DNA of 64,000 bases, taken from NCBI GenBank assembly GCA_006503475.1, contig RSEH01000118.1:78140-142139 (forward strand), read 5' to 3'. Origin of the DNA: Stentor roeselii. Taxonomy: Eukaryota; Ciliophora; Heterotrichea; Heterotrichida; Stentoridae. The notes below the pieces were generated by a model. That model was given only the letters and a program-made list of their open reading frames with translations, was not told the origin of the DNA and did not search any database. How positions within the stretch are numbered: the stretch's first letter is position 1; each line of letters begins with the position of its first letter. Positions 37,781-46,822 of this stretch are shown piece by piece. Both the position numbers and the translations under genes were made by a program.

Positions 37781-39076
37781 ATGAACCCGGGGAAAGTGAG
37801 GCAAGTATCTTTCGACTACAAACTAACCGGTACTCGCTTCATGCAAGAGCTGCAGTTTTCCTCTCAGTACTTCCACATCTACCGTCACCGTCTGAACGAG
37901 TTGCGTTTGAAGATCGATAATGAAGAAAACAGTAACATTTACGTGGATCGAATAACAGAAGTCAAACAAGACCAACACGTTTTTTTGACTGGAATCATTG
38001 TAAGGTCTCACATGGGCAGGTCTTCTAACATTGAGAAGTACATCGTCAAAGTAGGATCTATGGACTCACGGCCAGGCATCGGAAACTTTTCATCATCGGA
38101 AGATAAAATTTTCATTGAAGATGAAAATGGAAGACTTACTGTTGATACCAGTCATCTTGATACTGATTGGTCAGACCTCGTCACTGGAATCGTTGTTGGC
38201 ATCAGGGGGGTCATCAAGGAAGACGCCACTCTTCAAGCTCTTGAATTGTTCTTTCCTAAAGCTAGTCCTTTTAAAAGTATTCTTCAGTTTAAAGACGAAT
38301 ATATTTGCTTTGTTTCTGGACTTGAAATTGGAAAACCAAATTTTAATCATACACTTTTCAATACTTTGACTGATTATTTCTTGGGGAATTTCTCGGATGA
38401 TGATCCAGTTGTTGGGAAAATTGCGAGACTTGTTATTCTTGGAGATTCGATTTTTAAACCACTTGCTGCTAGAACTGTGGATCGAAGGGCTGTTGGTGAA
38501 AGTGAGTTGAAAGGTTTTCAGGAAATGAGCTCTTCGCTTAAACAACTTGATACATTGGTTTCGGAACTTTCTGGAATGTTTCCTGTTGATTTGGTCCCTG
38601 GAGAGCTAGACCCGACTAATGCCTCTTGGCCGCAGCAGCCACTAAGTCCTTATCTCTTTCCAAAGTCATCTTATTACGGAGCATTACAATCCGTTCCAAA
38701 TCCCTACGAGTTCGAATTAGACGGAGTATCATTCCTTTGCACAAGCGGTCAAAACATTTCCGCACTATCCCAATTCCTCCCTCCAGAAAAGTCCGAAATT
38801 CAAATAATGAACCTAACACTAAAGGCAAAACATTTAGTTCCAAACGCTCCAGACGCCCTTCAATGCATTCCAATGCAGCAAAACGACCCTTTCATAATCG
38901 GAAAGCTTCCTCACTGCTACCTTGCAGGCAACACCAAAGAATTCAGAACCGCCTTCAGTGATGAACGTGTTCGACTTATCTGTGTTCCAAAGTTCTCCGT
39001 TTCAAAGAGCATAGTTCTTGTGCATCGGTTTTCATTAGAGCCATTCGAGTTCTTTTTCGAAGAAAAATATGATTAA
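37781..39076 (+). CDS. POLD2: DNA polymerase delta small subunit
   Basis: 431 residues. The N-terminal OB-fold part (about 20-150) contains the family-typical region with QFSSQYFHIYRHRL near residue 27. The C-terminal inactive calcineurin-like phosphoesterase domain follows (about 165-425): FVSGLEIG, LVILGDS, LDTLVSELSGMFPVDLVPGELDPTN, LPQQP-equivalent WPQQPLSPYLFP, LQSVPNPYEFELDGVSFLCTSGQN and PHCYLAGNT. These are diagnostic for the B-subunit of DNA polymerase delta. It bridges the catalytic subunit and other subunits at the replication fork. The active-site metal ligands of true phosphatases are degenerate, as expected. Single exon. Confidence 0.93.
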   Translation: MNPGKVRQVSFDYKLTGTRFMQELQFSSQYFHIYRHRLNELRLKIDNEENSNIYVDRITEVKQDQHVFLTGIIVRSHMGRSSNIEKYIVKVGSMDSRPGIGNFSSSEDKIFIEDENGRLTVDTSHLDTDWSDLVTGIVVGIRGVIKEDATLQALELFFPKASPFKSILQFKDEYICFVSGLEIGKPNFNHTLFNTLTDYFLGNFSDDDPVVGKIARLVILGDSIFKPLAARTVDRRAVGESELKGFQEMSSSLKQLDTLVSELSGMFPVDLVPGELDPTNASWPQQPLSPYLFPKSSYYGALQSVPNPYEFELDGVSFLCTSGQNISALSQFLPPEKSEIQIMNLTLKAKHLVPNAPDALQCIPMQQNDPFIIGKLPHCYLAGNTKEFRTAFSDERVRLICVPKFSVSKSIVLVHRFSLEPFEFFFEEKYD

Positions 39077-39116
39077 TGCAGGTTTTATTCAATTATGATT
39101 TAATAGAAGTTAATTT

Positions 39117-39926
39117 ATGGAAAAAGTTGTTCTTATCACTGGAGCCAATCAAGGTATCGGCCTGGCCCTCGCGAAATTACTTCTGGAAAGGGCACCAGAG
39201 TACACAAAAATCATTTTAACTGCGAGGAACACTCAAAAAGGCCTTCAGGCTGCAGAAAGTTTAAATGCTCCTGATCGGGTTGATTTTCAACAGTTGGACG
39301 TCACGAACCCTGGGCAGGTTCGTTCTGTTGCTGAGTATGTCAGAAGGACTTATGGGAAACTTGAAGTACTTGTTAATAACGCTGGGGCTGGATGGGCTTC
39401 TGGGGAAAATCCTTTGTGGGTCATTCCTAACTACTTGTCTGTCAATTTTTATGGACTTAAAAGTGTCACTGAAGAGTTCTTGGATTTGATGGGTGAAGGA
39501 GGGCACGTTGTTAATGTTAGTTCTGTACTTGGACTTCCTCAAAATATTGAGGATTTAAGGATTAGGGGAAGAATTTATGATACGAATTTGCAGATTGAAG
39601 GACTTATGCAAATTGCTCAAGAATTTGCTGCTCTTGGAAGTGATTGGAAAGATATTGGATGGAAACTTCAAGGGAATGGAGTTTATAGTATTACGAAGGG
39701 ACTTGTTAATGCTTATACTAGGATACTTGATCAGGAAATGAAAAGGAATGGTAGAAGGGTCAGAGTTAATGCCGTTCATCCAGGATGGGTAAAAACAACT
39801 CTAGGTGGAAAAAACGCTCCTCTAACTCCAGAGCAAGGTGCTTTAATCCCATTCTGGGTAATAAAAGACGAAAGCGGCATAAGTGGAAAATACTGGTCTA
39901 AAGGTCTCTGCAGCGATTTTATTTAG
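39117..39926 (+). CDS. Short-chain dehydrogenase/reductase, carbonyl-reductase-like
   Basis: 269 residues. Rossmann fold: cofactor motif TGANQGIG at 8-15, Arg at ~37 (TARN) favouring NADP(H), LDVTNPGQ at ~60, NNAGAG at ~87, Ser of NVSSVLG (~135-136), and the catalytic YSITK (Tyr190, Lys194). PGWVKTTLGG near 225 follows. The order and the HPGWVKT segment resemble carbonyl reductase 1-type classical SDRs, which reduce aldehydes and ketones with NADPH; the true substrate is not readable. The stop of POLD2 is 40 bp upstream and PWP1 starts 11 bp downstream, all on one strand. Confidence 0.93.
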   Translation: MEKVVLITGANQGIGLALAKLLLERAPEYTKIILTARNTQKGLQAAESLNAPDRVDFQQLDVTNPGQVRSVAEYVRRTYGKLEVLVNNAGAGWASGENPLWVIPNYLSVNFYGLKSVTEEFLDLMGEGGHVVNVSSVLGLPQNIEDLRIRGRIYDTNLQIEGLMQIAQEFAALGSDWKDIGWKLQGNGVYSITKGLVNAYTRILDQEMKRNGRRVRVNAVHPGWVKTTLGGKNAPLTPEQGALIPFWVIKDESGISGKYWSKGLCSDFI

Positions 39927-39937
39927 TCTAATTAAAA

Positions 39938-41185
39938 ATGAGCCTGATCACTTGTCTCAGCTGGGTTCCAAAAGGTTTCGCAAAGTCCAACCCGCAGGCC
40001 GAGCTGATAACAACAGAGGACCTAGCAGAAATCAAGTCAGGCGAATTAGACGACATGGACATGGAGAACTACGACAAAGAAGAAGCGCTTCCAGAGTTCG
40101 CAAACGTGGAATACGAGCCTCAACTAGAAAGTTACGACGACAAGTCAGAGGCAGAGGACAACCTGATCCAAGCCAGTGATTCTCTGATCGTGGCAGGGGT
40201 TCAAAATGGTGACTTCAGTGAATTGCATGTTTATGTCTATGTTCATGAGTCCAGCTCTTTATACGTGCATCATGATATCATCCTACCTGCTTATCCTCTC
40301 GCTCTTCAATGGTTGCCTTTTAATCCTTTAACACCTTCTGTGCCTGGCAATTGTCTCGCAGTTGGAAGCTTTTTACCTGAAGTTGAAATTTGGGACTTGG
40401 ATGTTTTGGAAGTCTTGGAACCTGTCCAGAGACTTGGAGGACTCAAAAGAGTTGAGTCTAAGTCGGGAAAGAAAAGGAAAAAGACGGTATTTTTTAGGTA
40501 GAAGACTTATCGCACTGGAAGTCATCATGATGCTGTTATTGCTCTTGACTTACACCCTACCAGGAAGTAATAGTTATGAAGCAACTTTTTAGCCAGTGGA
40601 TCAGCTGATAAAAAAATCAAGATATGGGATTTGTTGGATGGAAAATGCAAAAACAGTCTCGACTACCACAACGACAAAGTCCAGAGCGTGAAATGGAATC
40701 CAAGTGAAGAAAAAGTGATCGCAAGTGGAGGACTAGAAGGAAACATTCACGTAAAAGCAGCTGACAACCCAAAAAGTGGTGTTCACTCTTCCGTCCCTTC
40801 CTCAATAGAATCCTTATCATGGAACCCATTAATCCACCACGAGTTATCAATTTCCACAGAAGACGGTTATTTTTACACTTTCGACGTCAGATCAATGTCT
40901 CGTCCATTATTTGAGCAAAAGACTCATCAAGGTTCAAGTTGTTTCGCCTTCAGTCCATCAGTCTCAGGTCTTTTAGCAACAGCAGGAAAAGACAAACTCG
41001 TAAAACTCTGGGACTCAAGAACCATGACCCAAGTCGCTGAACGTGAAATGAGGGCCGAAGAGCTCTTTTCCGTTGAGTTCAGCAAAGACCTGCCCTTTGT
41101 CCTTGCAACAGGAGGCCTTGGAGGGAACCTTGCTGTTTGGGACACTGAAGAGAATGAAAGCGTGAGGGCAAGATGGGCTAGTTAG
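39938..41185 (+). CDS. PWP1: PWP1-type WD40 protein (two 15-nt introns)
   Basis: Three exons (39938-40486, 40502-40566, 40582-41185) join to 405 residues. The N terminus has the PWP1 pattern MSLITCLSWVPKGFAK, an acidic region (~20-85), then DSLIVAGVQNGDFSELHVYVY. WD repeats follow: LQWLPFNP, CLAVGSFLPEVEIWDLD, HHDAVIALDLHP, FLASGSADKKIKIWDL, VKWNPSEEKVIASGG, LATAGKDKLVKLWDS and FVLATGGLGGNLAVWD. PWP1 is a nucleolar/chromatin factor needed for rRNA synthesis and ribosome assembly. The two unspliced halves share one frame because 15 is divisible by three. The middle exon is only 65 nt. Confidence 0.93.
40487..40501 (+). other. 15-nt spliceosomal intron 1 (PWP1)
   Basis: GTATTTTTTAGGTAG, phase 0. 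Retention ends the frame at its last three bases (TAG). A at position 10. Removal links KRKKT to KTYRTGSHHDAV. Confidence 0.88.
40567..40581 (+). other. 15-nt spliceosomal intron 2 (PWP1)
   Basis: GTAATAGTTATGAAG, phase 2. Retention gives TAA. A at position 10. Removal restores NNFLASGSADKKIKIWD, a clear WD blade. Confidence 0.92.
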
Positions 41186-41220
41186 ACGTGATATAATTGA
41201 ATGACTTAGCTATAATAAGC

Positions 41221-41607
41221 ATGGAGGGCTTTTATAAGGATATCAGCAAGAAACTGGAAGAGAAAAGTGAAGAGTTTGGCAAGACTATTGAACCTAAACA
41301 TAAAATTATCATCGCGAATAGCTACCAGTGCATGGCTGATTGCTATAGAATCCCTGGAAGTATTGAAAATAGCAGTCTTTGTGCGGAAAAGTGTCATAGC
41401 AAAGTACAGTATGTTCATGGGGAACTTCAAGGTATTGTTGAAAACATTCAAAATTACTTTCAGAGCTGTATACAGACTTGCAGAGTTGGACATTCGAAAA
41501 AAGAAGATGAGGCTCGGCAGTGTATTCATGAATGTACTGATGGAGCTATGGCCAAATTCACAAGTTCTGTTTCGATTGCTGAAGAAATAGTCAATAAGTA
41601 CCTTTAA
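41221..41607 (+). CDS. FAM136A: FAM136A-like (DUF842) small Cys-rich protein
   Basis: 128 residues from ATG at 41221 (the frame is open a little upstream but without ATG). Four CX3C pairs are visible: C37-C41, C54-C58, C83-C87 and C101-C105, in helical context (YQCMADCYR, CAEKCHSKVQYVHGEL, CIQTCRVG, CIHECTDG). This arrangement and length match FAM136A/DUF842, a conserved mitochondrial protein thought to reside in the intermembrane space, where CX3C/CX9C-type cysteines are oxidised. No signal peptide is present, as expected. It lies 35 bp after PWP1 on the same strand. Confidence 0.82.
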   Translation: MEGFYKDISKKLEEKSEEFGKTIEPKHKIIIANSYQCMADCYRIPGSIENSSLCAEKCHSKVQYVHGELQGIVENIQNYFQSCIQTCRVGHSKKEDEARQCIHECTDGAMAKFTSSVSIAEEIVNKYL

Positions 41608-41744
41608 GTCTAGATAAAGATTAGGTGTGATTATTGGATTTGCTTTTAAGGATGGCTTTTTAGTGGGAGGTGGGTAAGTGAATGTAAAGAAAACTCTATT
41701 TCATAATAATATTCTTATTACTGTCATAAACTTTTCATCATGGG

Positions 41745-42782
41745 TTAATTTCTATTCACTCCAGGAAGAGTCTCTTCCCTATCCACTCTTCTCATGAGAT
41801 TAATTTTTTTTCTCAAGTCATTCGAAAAATCAGGAGCCTGCATTTTTATTGTAGAGCAAGCAGAGAGTAACTGATCCACTCCTTGAACCTGAGTTTTACA
41901 TCTTAAAACAGAAACTCTTTTAATCCCCTTTTTTACTTTTTTACTCCTAACTCGAATCTCCTCAGTTCTATCCTGCAAGTAAAAATTTTTGCATTGAGCG
42001 AGCAAGTTAATCATATACAAATAATCCGGTTTCTGGTAAAAGCCAAGACTTAATGCGTACTCATAACATTGACTGATTTCAAAAGGCACCCCTTTGACAA
42101 GACTTGCAAAAGAAACAGCTTGTCTTTTAGTGACCATGGATTCAACACTTTGAGTATCTCGACTCCAAGGCAGTCCTCTCCGTGCCATGCAAATACAAAT
42201 AAGCAGAACAGAAATCACATCATCTCTTCTGCTGGCCTCTATTCCAGTTAAAACGTTATCTGAGCAAAAAATGAGGTTTCCTTTGAAATGGACTCCAGTT
42301 TTCTGCATCATATGAAAATTGTTGCTTTTATCGAAATACTTCTTCGCAAGGCCGAAGTCAATCAAATGAAATTTTTTATCGTTTTTACGACCTGTGACAA
42401 TGTTTTCAGGTTTTATGTCTTTATGTAAAAAGCAACTTTCATGTAGTTTTTCTAGAATTTTCAGTAGTTGTTGAGCAAAATTGCAAGTATCTACAGTTGT
42501 GTAAAAATCGCTTGTCACCTTTCGACTTAAAGGAGCTCCTAATAGCTTCATTACTATAAAAAAACTATCTTCTGACTCTCCTTGCCACAGCAACTTGGGA
42601 AAACCCGGTTTTCCTGAGAGCTGTGAAAGAACTTCGCATTCCAGTTTGAATAAGGATTTGAAACGTTTTGAACATTGTTTAATCGCAACTGGAGAACCTG
42701 TTTTCGAATCGGTTCCTTGGTAAACAGAGGCAAAACTTCCTTGCCCGATCAGGTTTTCAATTAGAAATCTACAGCCTATCAT
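41745..42782 (-). CDS. CK1-like protein kinase
   Basis: 345 residues. The kinase domain covers ~5-270: Gly loop IGQGSFASVY, VAIK (Lys35), HKD (120-122) in LHKDIKPEN, DFG (142-144) in LIDFGLAKKY, then FKGNLIFCSDN and RRDDVISV in place of the usual CK1 GTARYAS and RRDDLES. The CK1 hallmarks (HLIDFGLAKKY, RRDD) are clear, while the activation-segment motif has diverged. All catalytic residues are present, so activity is expected. The C-terminal ~75 residues are basic and not conserved. Ciliates carry large CK1 expansions. It is divergent from the gene at 43201. Confidence 0.9.
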   Translation of the reverse strand: MIGCRFLIENLIGQGSFASVYQGTDSKTGSPVAIKQCSKRFKSLFKLECEVLSQLSGKPGFPKLLWQGESEDSFFIVMKLLGAPLSRKVTSDFYTTVDTCNFAQQLLKILEKLHESCFLHKDIKPENIVTGRKNDKKFHLIDFGLAKKYFDKSNNFHMMQKTGVHFKGNLIFCSDNVLTGIEASRRDDVISVLLICICMARRGLPWSRDTQSVESMVTKRQAVSFASLVKGVPFEISQCYEYALSLGFYQKPDYLYMINLLAQCKNFYLQDRTEEIRVRSKKVKKGIKRVSVLRCKTQVQGVDQLLSACSTIKMQAPDFSNDLRKKINLMRRVDREETLPGVNRN

Positions 42783-43200
42783 TATTTTTATCAGGAAATA
42801 TTATGGATAAATATTGAATGGGTTTTTCGAGGATTTTTGGAAAATTTTAGATTTCAATTTTTACTTTTTATATAACGCAGAACTCTGCATAATAGAAAAT
42901 ATACTTGTTTGAAGAAAAGAGTTGCTGTTCTTTTATAGTTGTGTTAAAGTTGAGTTTTAGAGAATGTTAAGGAGTTTCAAGTAATATTTAGAAAAAATTT
43001 ACCCTGGATGGTTAAAATATATTGTAAAATAATTGTTTAAATATGCAATTGTAATAAGTTTTCCTCAAAAATAACCTAATTTCGAACAACATGCCCTGAT
43101 TCAATCAATACTTTAAAAAAACTAACCTAAAAAATTTCCCAAGTTTCCAAAATTTTTCCTTGTTAAACCTATTATCTTTACGAATTTATCCAATTAAATT
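42783..43200. other. Divergent intergenic region with skew switch (418 bp)
   Basis: Left half G/T-rich, right half (from ~43060) C/A-rich, so each diverging gene has a C/A-rich 5' flank on its own coding strand. A small inverted repeat GCAGA-AC-TCTGC lies near 42885. No other structure was seen. Confidence 0.55.
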
Positions 43201-43530
43201 ATGAATCTTCAAAACTCAAAAAAACTCAAAGCAAATCCTGCAAGTCAAAGAGAAAGAGAAACTTTGCCTCGGATCTACCCTTCTAGTTTAAGCAACAATC
43301 CAAGTGAAGGAAGTTCTGGTATAGGAAGAATATCAGCCCAAAGTGCACTTCTGAAAGAATCTCAATCAAAACAAGTTAAATCCGAATCAAGACCGACACA
43401 ACAGATAATGATCGAGTTTATCCCTGACAAGTTTTTCATGAACAGTTCATCTGAAGTGAATTTTATTGCAAATCCTGTGATTCCAGCCTTTTCAGTACCA
43501 TCAGGTTTCCCTTCTATTAACTTAAACTAG
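43201..43530 (+). CDS. Small hypothetical protein, 109 residues
   Basis: ATG to TAG. Ser/Asn/Lys-rich N-terminal 70 residues (probably disordered), then a more hydrophobic end with IMIEFIPDKFFMNSSSEVNF and VIPAFSVPSGFPSINLN. No domain recognised. It is followed 32 bp later by the SET gene in another frame. A spliced fusion was considered and rejected, because the stop precedes any GT...AG pair. Coding-like composition and the C/A-rich 5' flank support it as a gene, but it is short. Confidence 0.55.
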   Translation: MNLQNSKKLKANPASQRERETLPRIYPSSLSNNPSEGSSGIGRISAQSALLKESQSKQVKSESRPTQQIMIEFIPDKFFMNSSSEVNFIANPVIPAFSVPSGFPSINLN

Positions 43531-43562
43531 AAAGAATAGTATTGATAATAGAGCCAAAGTAA

Positions 43563-45107
43563 ATGATTGACTTTCTAGATTATGAAACTCGTGCAAGACG
43601 TGCTTTTGAAGGAAAGGACTGGCGCACTGCGAGTTTGATACTAAAAAAGCTTATTCTTTTAGAACCTGATGAAGAAGCACATAAAATGCTGATAAAATGC
43701 TACATCAACCTTCATCAATACGACTTGGCTCATCAAACAATTGATTCTTCAAGTTTTAACCAAGAAGTATTTCGTTATTACAAGTCTAAAGTCCTCAGAC
43801 TTCAAGGAAAACTTGAAAAAGCTTTGAATTTTTCTAATGAAAAGCAGAAAAGGAGAATTTTGAATGAAATCGAAGACTATCAATTAGGAGACTTTAAAGA
43901 TGAATATCAAGAGTTTATCAAATGGTTTAAAAATAATGGAGGAACGAAGGGTTCTATCAAACTTAAACTTTTTCATCAGAAGTTTCGAGGAATCTCTGCA
44001 AAGACCTTCATCGAACCAGGGACTGTCTTGGTTTCAGTTCCAAGTCATTTGATTTTATTCGCAGATACCTGCAAACAAGCTCTTCCTGCAGGTATTGAAC
44101 GCAATTTTCAGTCCTACCACTCAACATTCGCCTGTTTTTTAGCACAAGAACTGAAAAACCCTTCAAGTTTTTGGCTATCCTACCTAAAAACTCTTCCAAA
44201 AGACTTTATCAACTTTCCAATATATTTCAACGAAAAAGAACTAATTAATCTTCAAGGTTCTTCTCTATTAAAATTGATAGAAATCCAAAAAAAAGAGATT
44301 CTTGATGACTTTAACATCATCAGTCACCTTGAAATTTGTTCTTTTGATGATTTTTTACAAGCTAAGCTAATAGTGAGTTCCCGTCTTCATTCAATAAAAA
44401 CAAAGCAGGATGAAAGCGGGTTGGTTCCATTAGCCGACATGTTTAATCATCATTCAGGAAGCAATGTGGGCTGGTTTTACGACTTCGAGTCAAATTCTTT
44501 TGCTGTCCAGGCGAATCAGTCTTTTGAAAGAGGTCAAGAAATTTGTATCGACTATGGAGACAAAAGCAATCTTAAACTCATGATTGGATATGGCTTCGCT
44601 ATTGAAAATAATGAATTTGATGAATATCTTTTGAAGGTTGACTTTAAAAATAATGATCCTTGTTTGGAGTTAAAACAAGAAATTAAGGGAAATAGAAATT
44701 TTTTTCATGTTAATATGAAAACTGGGTCTAGATATTTTAAAGAACTTGCTGGGGTTTTAAGGATCAGGTTTTGCTTTGATAGATGTTTTTTAACAGAGAA
44801 TAAGGAAAGGTTTTTTAATTTGAAAAATGTTGAAGTTATCAGCAAGGATAATGAAATCAATGTTTTGAGATTTTTAAGGAAAAAGTGTATTCAGGCGCTT
44901 GGGTTGTTTAAGTCTGAATGGCAAGAGCTTGATGATGTCAACTCGAAAAATTCTTTTTTAGTTGTGCAAGGGGAAAAAAATGCCTTGAAGTGGATGGTTT
45001 CTTTTTGTGATTACTTTTTAAATGTTTTTTCCAACAATTTAGCTATACAGGAAAACAAAGAATATCAAGATTACTTAAACTCTTTAAATAATTCAGTAAA
45101 CATTTGA
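43563..45107 (+). CDS. SET-domain protein with N-terminal TPR-like helices (SETD3/LSMT-like)
   Basis: 514 residues. Residues ~5-105 form TPR-like helices (ARRAFEGKDWRTASLILKKL, KMLIKCYINLHQYDLAHQTI). The split SET domain of the SETD3/Rubisco-methyltransferase type follows at ~125-365: FRGISAKTFIEPGTVLVSVP, a long insert, LVPLADMFNHHSGSNVGW (the catalytic NH motif), then RGQEICIDYGDKSNLKLMIGYGF (the SET-C Tyr). Such enzymes methylate Lys or His of proteins such as actin, ribosomal proteins or EF1A, using S-adenosylmethionine; the substrate here is unknown. The C-terminal ~145 residues are the substrate-binding helical region. It ends in TGA. Confidence 0.9.
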   Translation: MIDFLDYETRARRAFEGKDWRTASLILKKLILLEPDEEAHKMLIKCYINLHQYDLAHQTIDSSSFNQEVFRYYKSKVLRLQGKLEKALNFSNEKQKRRILNEIEDYQLGDFKDEYQEFIKWFKNNGGTKGSIKLKLFHQKFRGISAKTFIEPGTVLVSVPSHLILFADTCKQALPAGIERNFQSYHSTFACFLAQELKNPSSFWLSYLKTLPKDFINFPIYFNEKELINLQGSSLLKLIEIQKKEILDDFNIISHLEICSFDDFLQAKLIVSSRLHSIKTKQDESGLVPLADMFNHHSGSNVGWFYDFESNSFAVQANQSFERGQEICIDYGDKSNLKLMIGYGFAIENNEFDEYLLKVDFKNNDPCLELKQEIKGNRNFFHVNMKTGSRYFKELAGVLRIRFCFDRCFLTENKERFFNLKNVEVISKDNEINVLRFLRKKCIQALGLFKSEWQELDDVNSKNSFLVVQGEKNALKWMVSFCDYFLNVFSNNLAIQENKEYQDYLNSLNNSVNI

Positions 45108-45335
45108 TTTCATGATTTTAACTCAAGTAGACTAAACTTAAAAAAGGAATATTTACAAAACCAGATACCTTCAAACCCTTATCAAACAAAAGCCAATAAA
45201 TTACCTCCAAACCTTCTAAATCACTAAAATAAACCCCTTAAATTATTTAAACAAATCCCAAAAATTCAAACAGATCCTAAAACTTCTAAAAAAATTAAAC
45301 AATCCTAAAACTTTATTCACCCAATTTACATTAAA

Positions 45336-46637
45336 TTACTCCTTAATCCCAGCTCTTTTCGTGAAGGCAGGTTTATCAATTTTAATCAAAGTTGGGACTT
45401 TCCACAATTCAACTTCCCCTGAGCAAGAATTTGCAGTGACAGGAGTGATTTCTTTCTGTTCTACCCTTTTTGCTATCCAAGGATGTCTAAGAGCTTCCAG
45501 AGCACTTAATCGGGAATCTGGGTCAGGATTTAAAAGTTTTTGTACGAAATCTAAAGCTGACCTTGAATAAAGATTCCAGATTTTTGGTTGATATTCTATT
45601 TTGCATTGCTTGTTTTTTATTAGGATTTCTTTCGCGTTTCTTCCGACGAAGGGAGAATTACCAACGAGAAGCATGTAGAGAATTACACCCACGGAGAAGA
45701 TATCCACTTTTTCTGAATAGTCGTGGTTGTGGAGAATCTCAGGAGCTACGTATCCGGGAGATCCGCATCGGGATACTTGTTTATCATTGACTAAGCAGGA
45801 AAGTCCAAAGTCACAAACTAAAATATCATCATTATTCCCCCGAACCAGCAGATTTTCCGGTTTCAAGTCTCGATGCATAATTGACAATCCATGAAGATAA
45901 GCCAAAACAGTCATCAAATTTAAAGCCAAGTCCGAAACACACTCTTCCGAAAACCTTCCAGATTTCGAAAGCCGTTCAAACAAGTCCCCAGAAGCATGAG
46001 TTATAATAAACGATATTCTTTCATCATCATCATAAACCCTTTCAAGTTTAACAATTCTAGGATGTTCGACTTGCCTCATAATCTGAATTTCATTTTTAAG
46101 ACTCTTAGCCGCTTGTTCACTCTTCTCCAAACTTCTTTTTTCTAAAGCTTTCATGGCAAATAAACTATGCGTCGAGCGGTCTTCAACAAGATAAACTCTT
46201 CCATAGTTCCCTGAGCCGATTTCTTTTAAAACAATGAAATCCTCGTCGATATCTTGAAGAATTGTGAGCGATGTCAGAAAAGACAACCAACCGTCGAGTT
46301 CTTCTGAAGAACCAGTGTAAAAATCTTGGAAAACTTGAGAATGACCTAATCGAAACCCAAACCTTTTATCAGATTTGTTTACTTCTGTGAAAGGCTCCAG
46401 TTTTTTCCAGTTAAGTCTAGAAAAACTTTTAATCTTCGCTCCTGTTTTGTTGAATCGAAAGATGTGAGTTTTGTTGATCTCCACTTGTCTTGGTTTCAAA
46501 TTTTTTTGCCTGGTTAGGAAGAAAAGAGTTCCAGAATGTAGAGTTTTTTGAGGTACTTGTGGAAGAGAATAAGGATTCCAAAAGGTAGGAAAGTCCGATT
46601 CTTCATTATCGAAAATATCGAATGGCCACGACGACAT
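45336..46637 (-). CDS. PH-domain protein kinase (CAMK/AGC-like)
   Basis: 433 residues. A PH-like domain at ~32-128 (HSGTLFFLTRQ ... SEELDGWLSFLTSL, with the C-terminal Trp of the PH helix) is followed by a complete kinase at ~135-395: GSGNYG (141-146), Lys163 in FAMKALEKR, HRD (255-257), DFG (276-278), and SPGYVAPEIL. Regulation probably runs through lipid binding by the PH domain, as in Akt, but the kinase part looks CAMK-like (HDYSEKVDIFSVGVILYMLLVGNSPF). There are no EF-hands and no AGC hydrophobic motif at the end. Convergent with the SET gene, 228 bp away; that spacer is almost free of G on the plus strand. Confidence 0.9.
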   Translation of the reverse strand: MSSWPFDIFDNEESDFPTFWNPYSLPQVPQKTLHSGTLFFLTRQKNLKPRQVEINKTHIFRFNKTGAKIKSFSRLNWKKLEPFTEVNKSDKRFGFRLGHSQVFQDFYTGSSEELDGWLSFLTSLTILQDIDEDFIVLKEIGSGNYGRVYLVEDRSTHSLFAMKALEKRSLEKSEQAAKSLKNEIQIMRQVEHPRIVKLERVYDDDERISFIITHASGDLFERLSKSGRFSEECVSDLALNLMTVLAYLHGLSIMHRDLKPENLLVRGNNDDILVCDFGLSCLVNDKQVSRCGSPGYVAPEILHNHDYSEKVDIFSVGVILYMLLVGNSPFVGRNAKEILIKNKQCKIEYQPKIWNLYSRSALDFVQKLLNPDPDSRLSALEALRHPWIAKRVEQKEITPVTANSCSGEVELWKVPTLIKIDKPAFTKRAGIKE

Positions 46638-46822
46638 TATAAGGTATTAAATACATTTTGATTATTCATGAAGAATTGTTTTACTTTTCTAATTAGCCAA
46701 TATTCATAATTCTAAAGTTTCTGAATTACAGAAATTTCTTTAGAAAAAATTTGATTTTATTAGGAATGAATAGAAATATAAAAAGGATTAATTTTGGATT
46801 TGGGGTTTTAAAAGGCTTATTA

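Noticed and set aside
41197-41220. Upstream TTG start for the FAM136A-like gene
   Set aside because: The ATG at 41221 gives the family's usual length; the upstream codons are intergenic in character.
42879-42892. Small inverted repeat GCAGA-AC-TCTGC as a regulatory hairpin
   Set aside because: The arms are only five bases; such repeats arise often by chance.
43201-45107. Possible fusion of the small hypothetical protein (43201-43530) with the SET gene
   Set aside because: A 15-nt GT...AG candidate exists between them, but the first frame already stops before it, and the frames do not agree.
45105-45230. Read-through of the SET gene's TGA as tryptophan (about 40 further codons are open)
   Set aside because: The region is G-depleted, so stops are rare there by composition. 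No other gene needs TGA as a sense codon.
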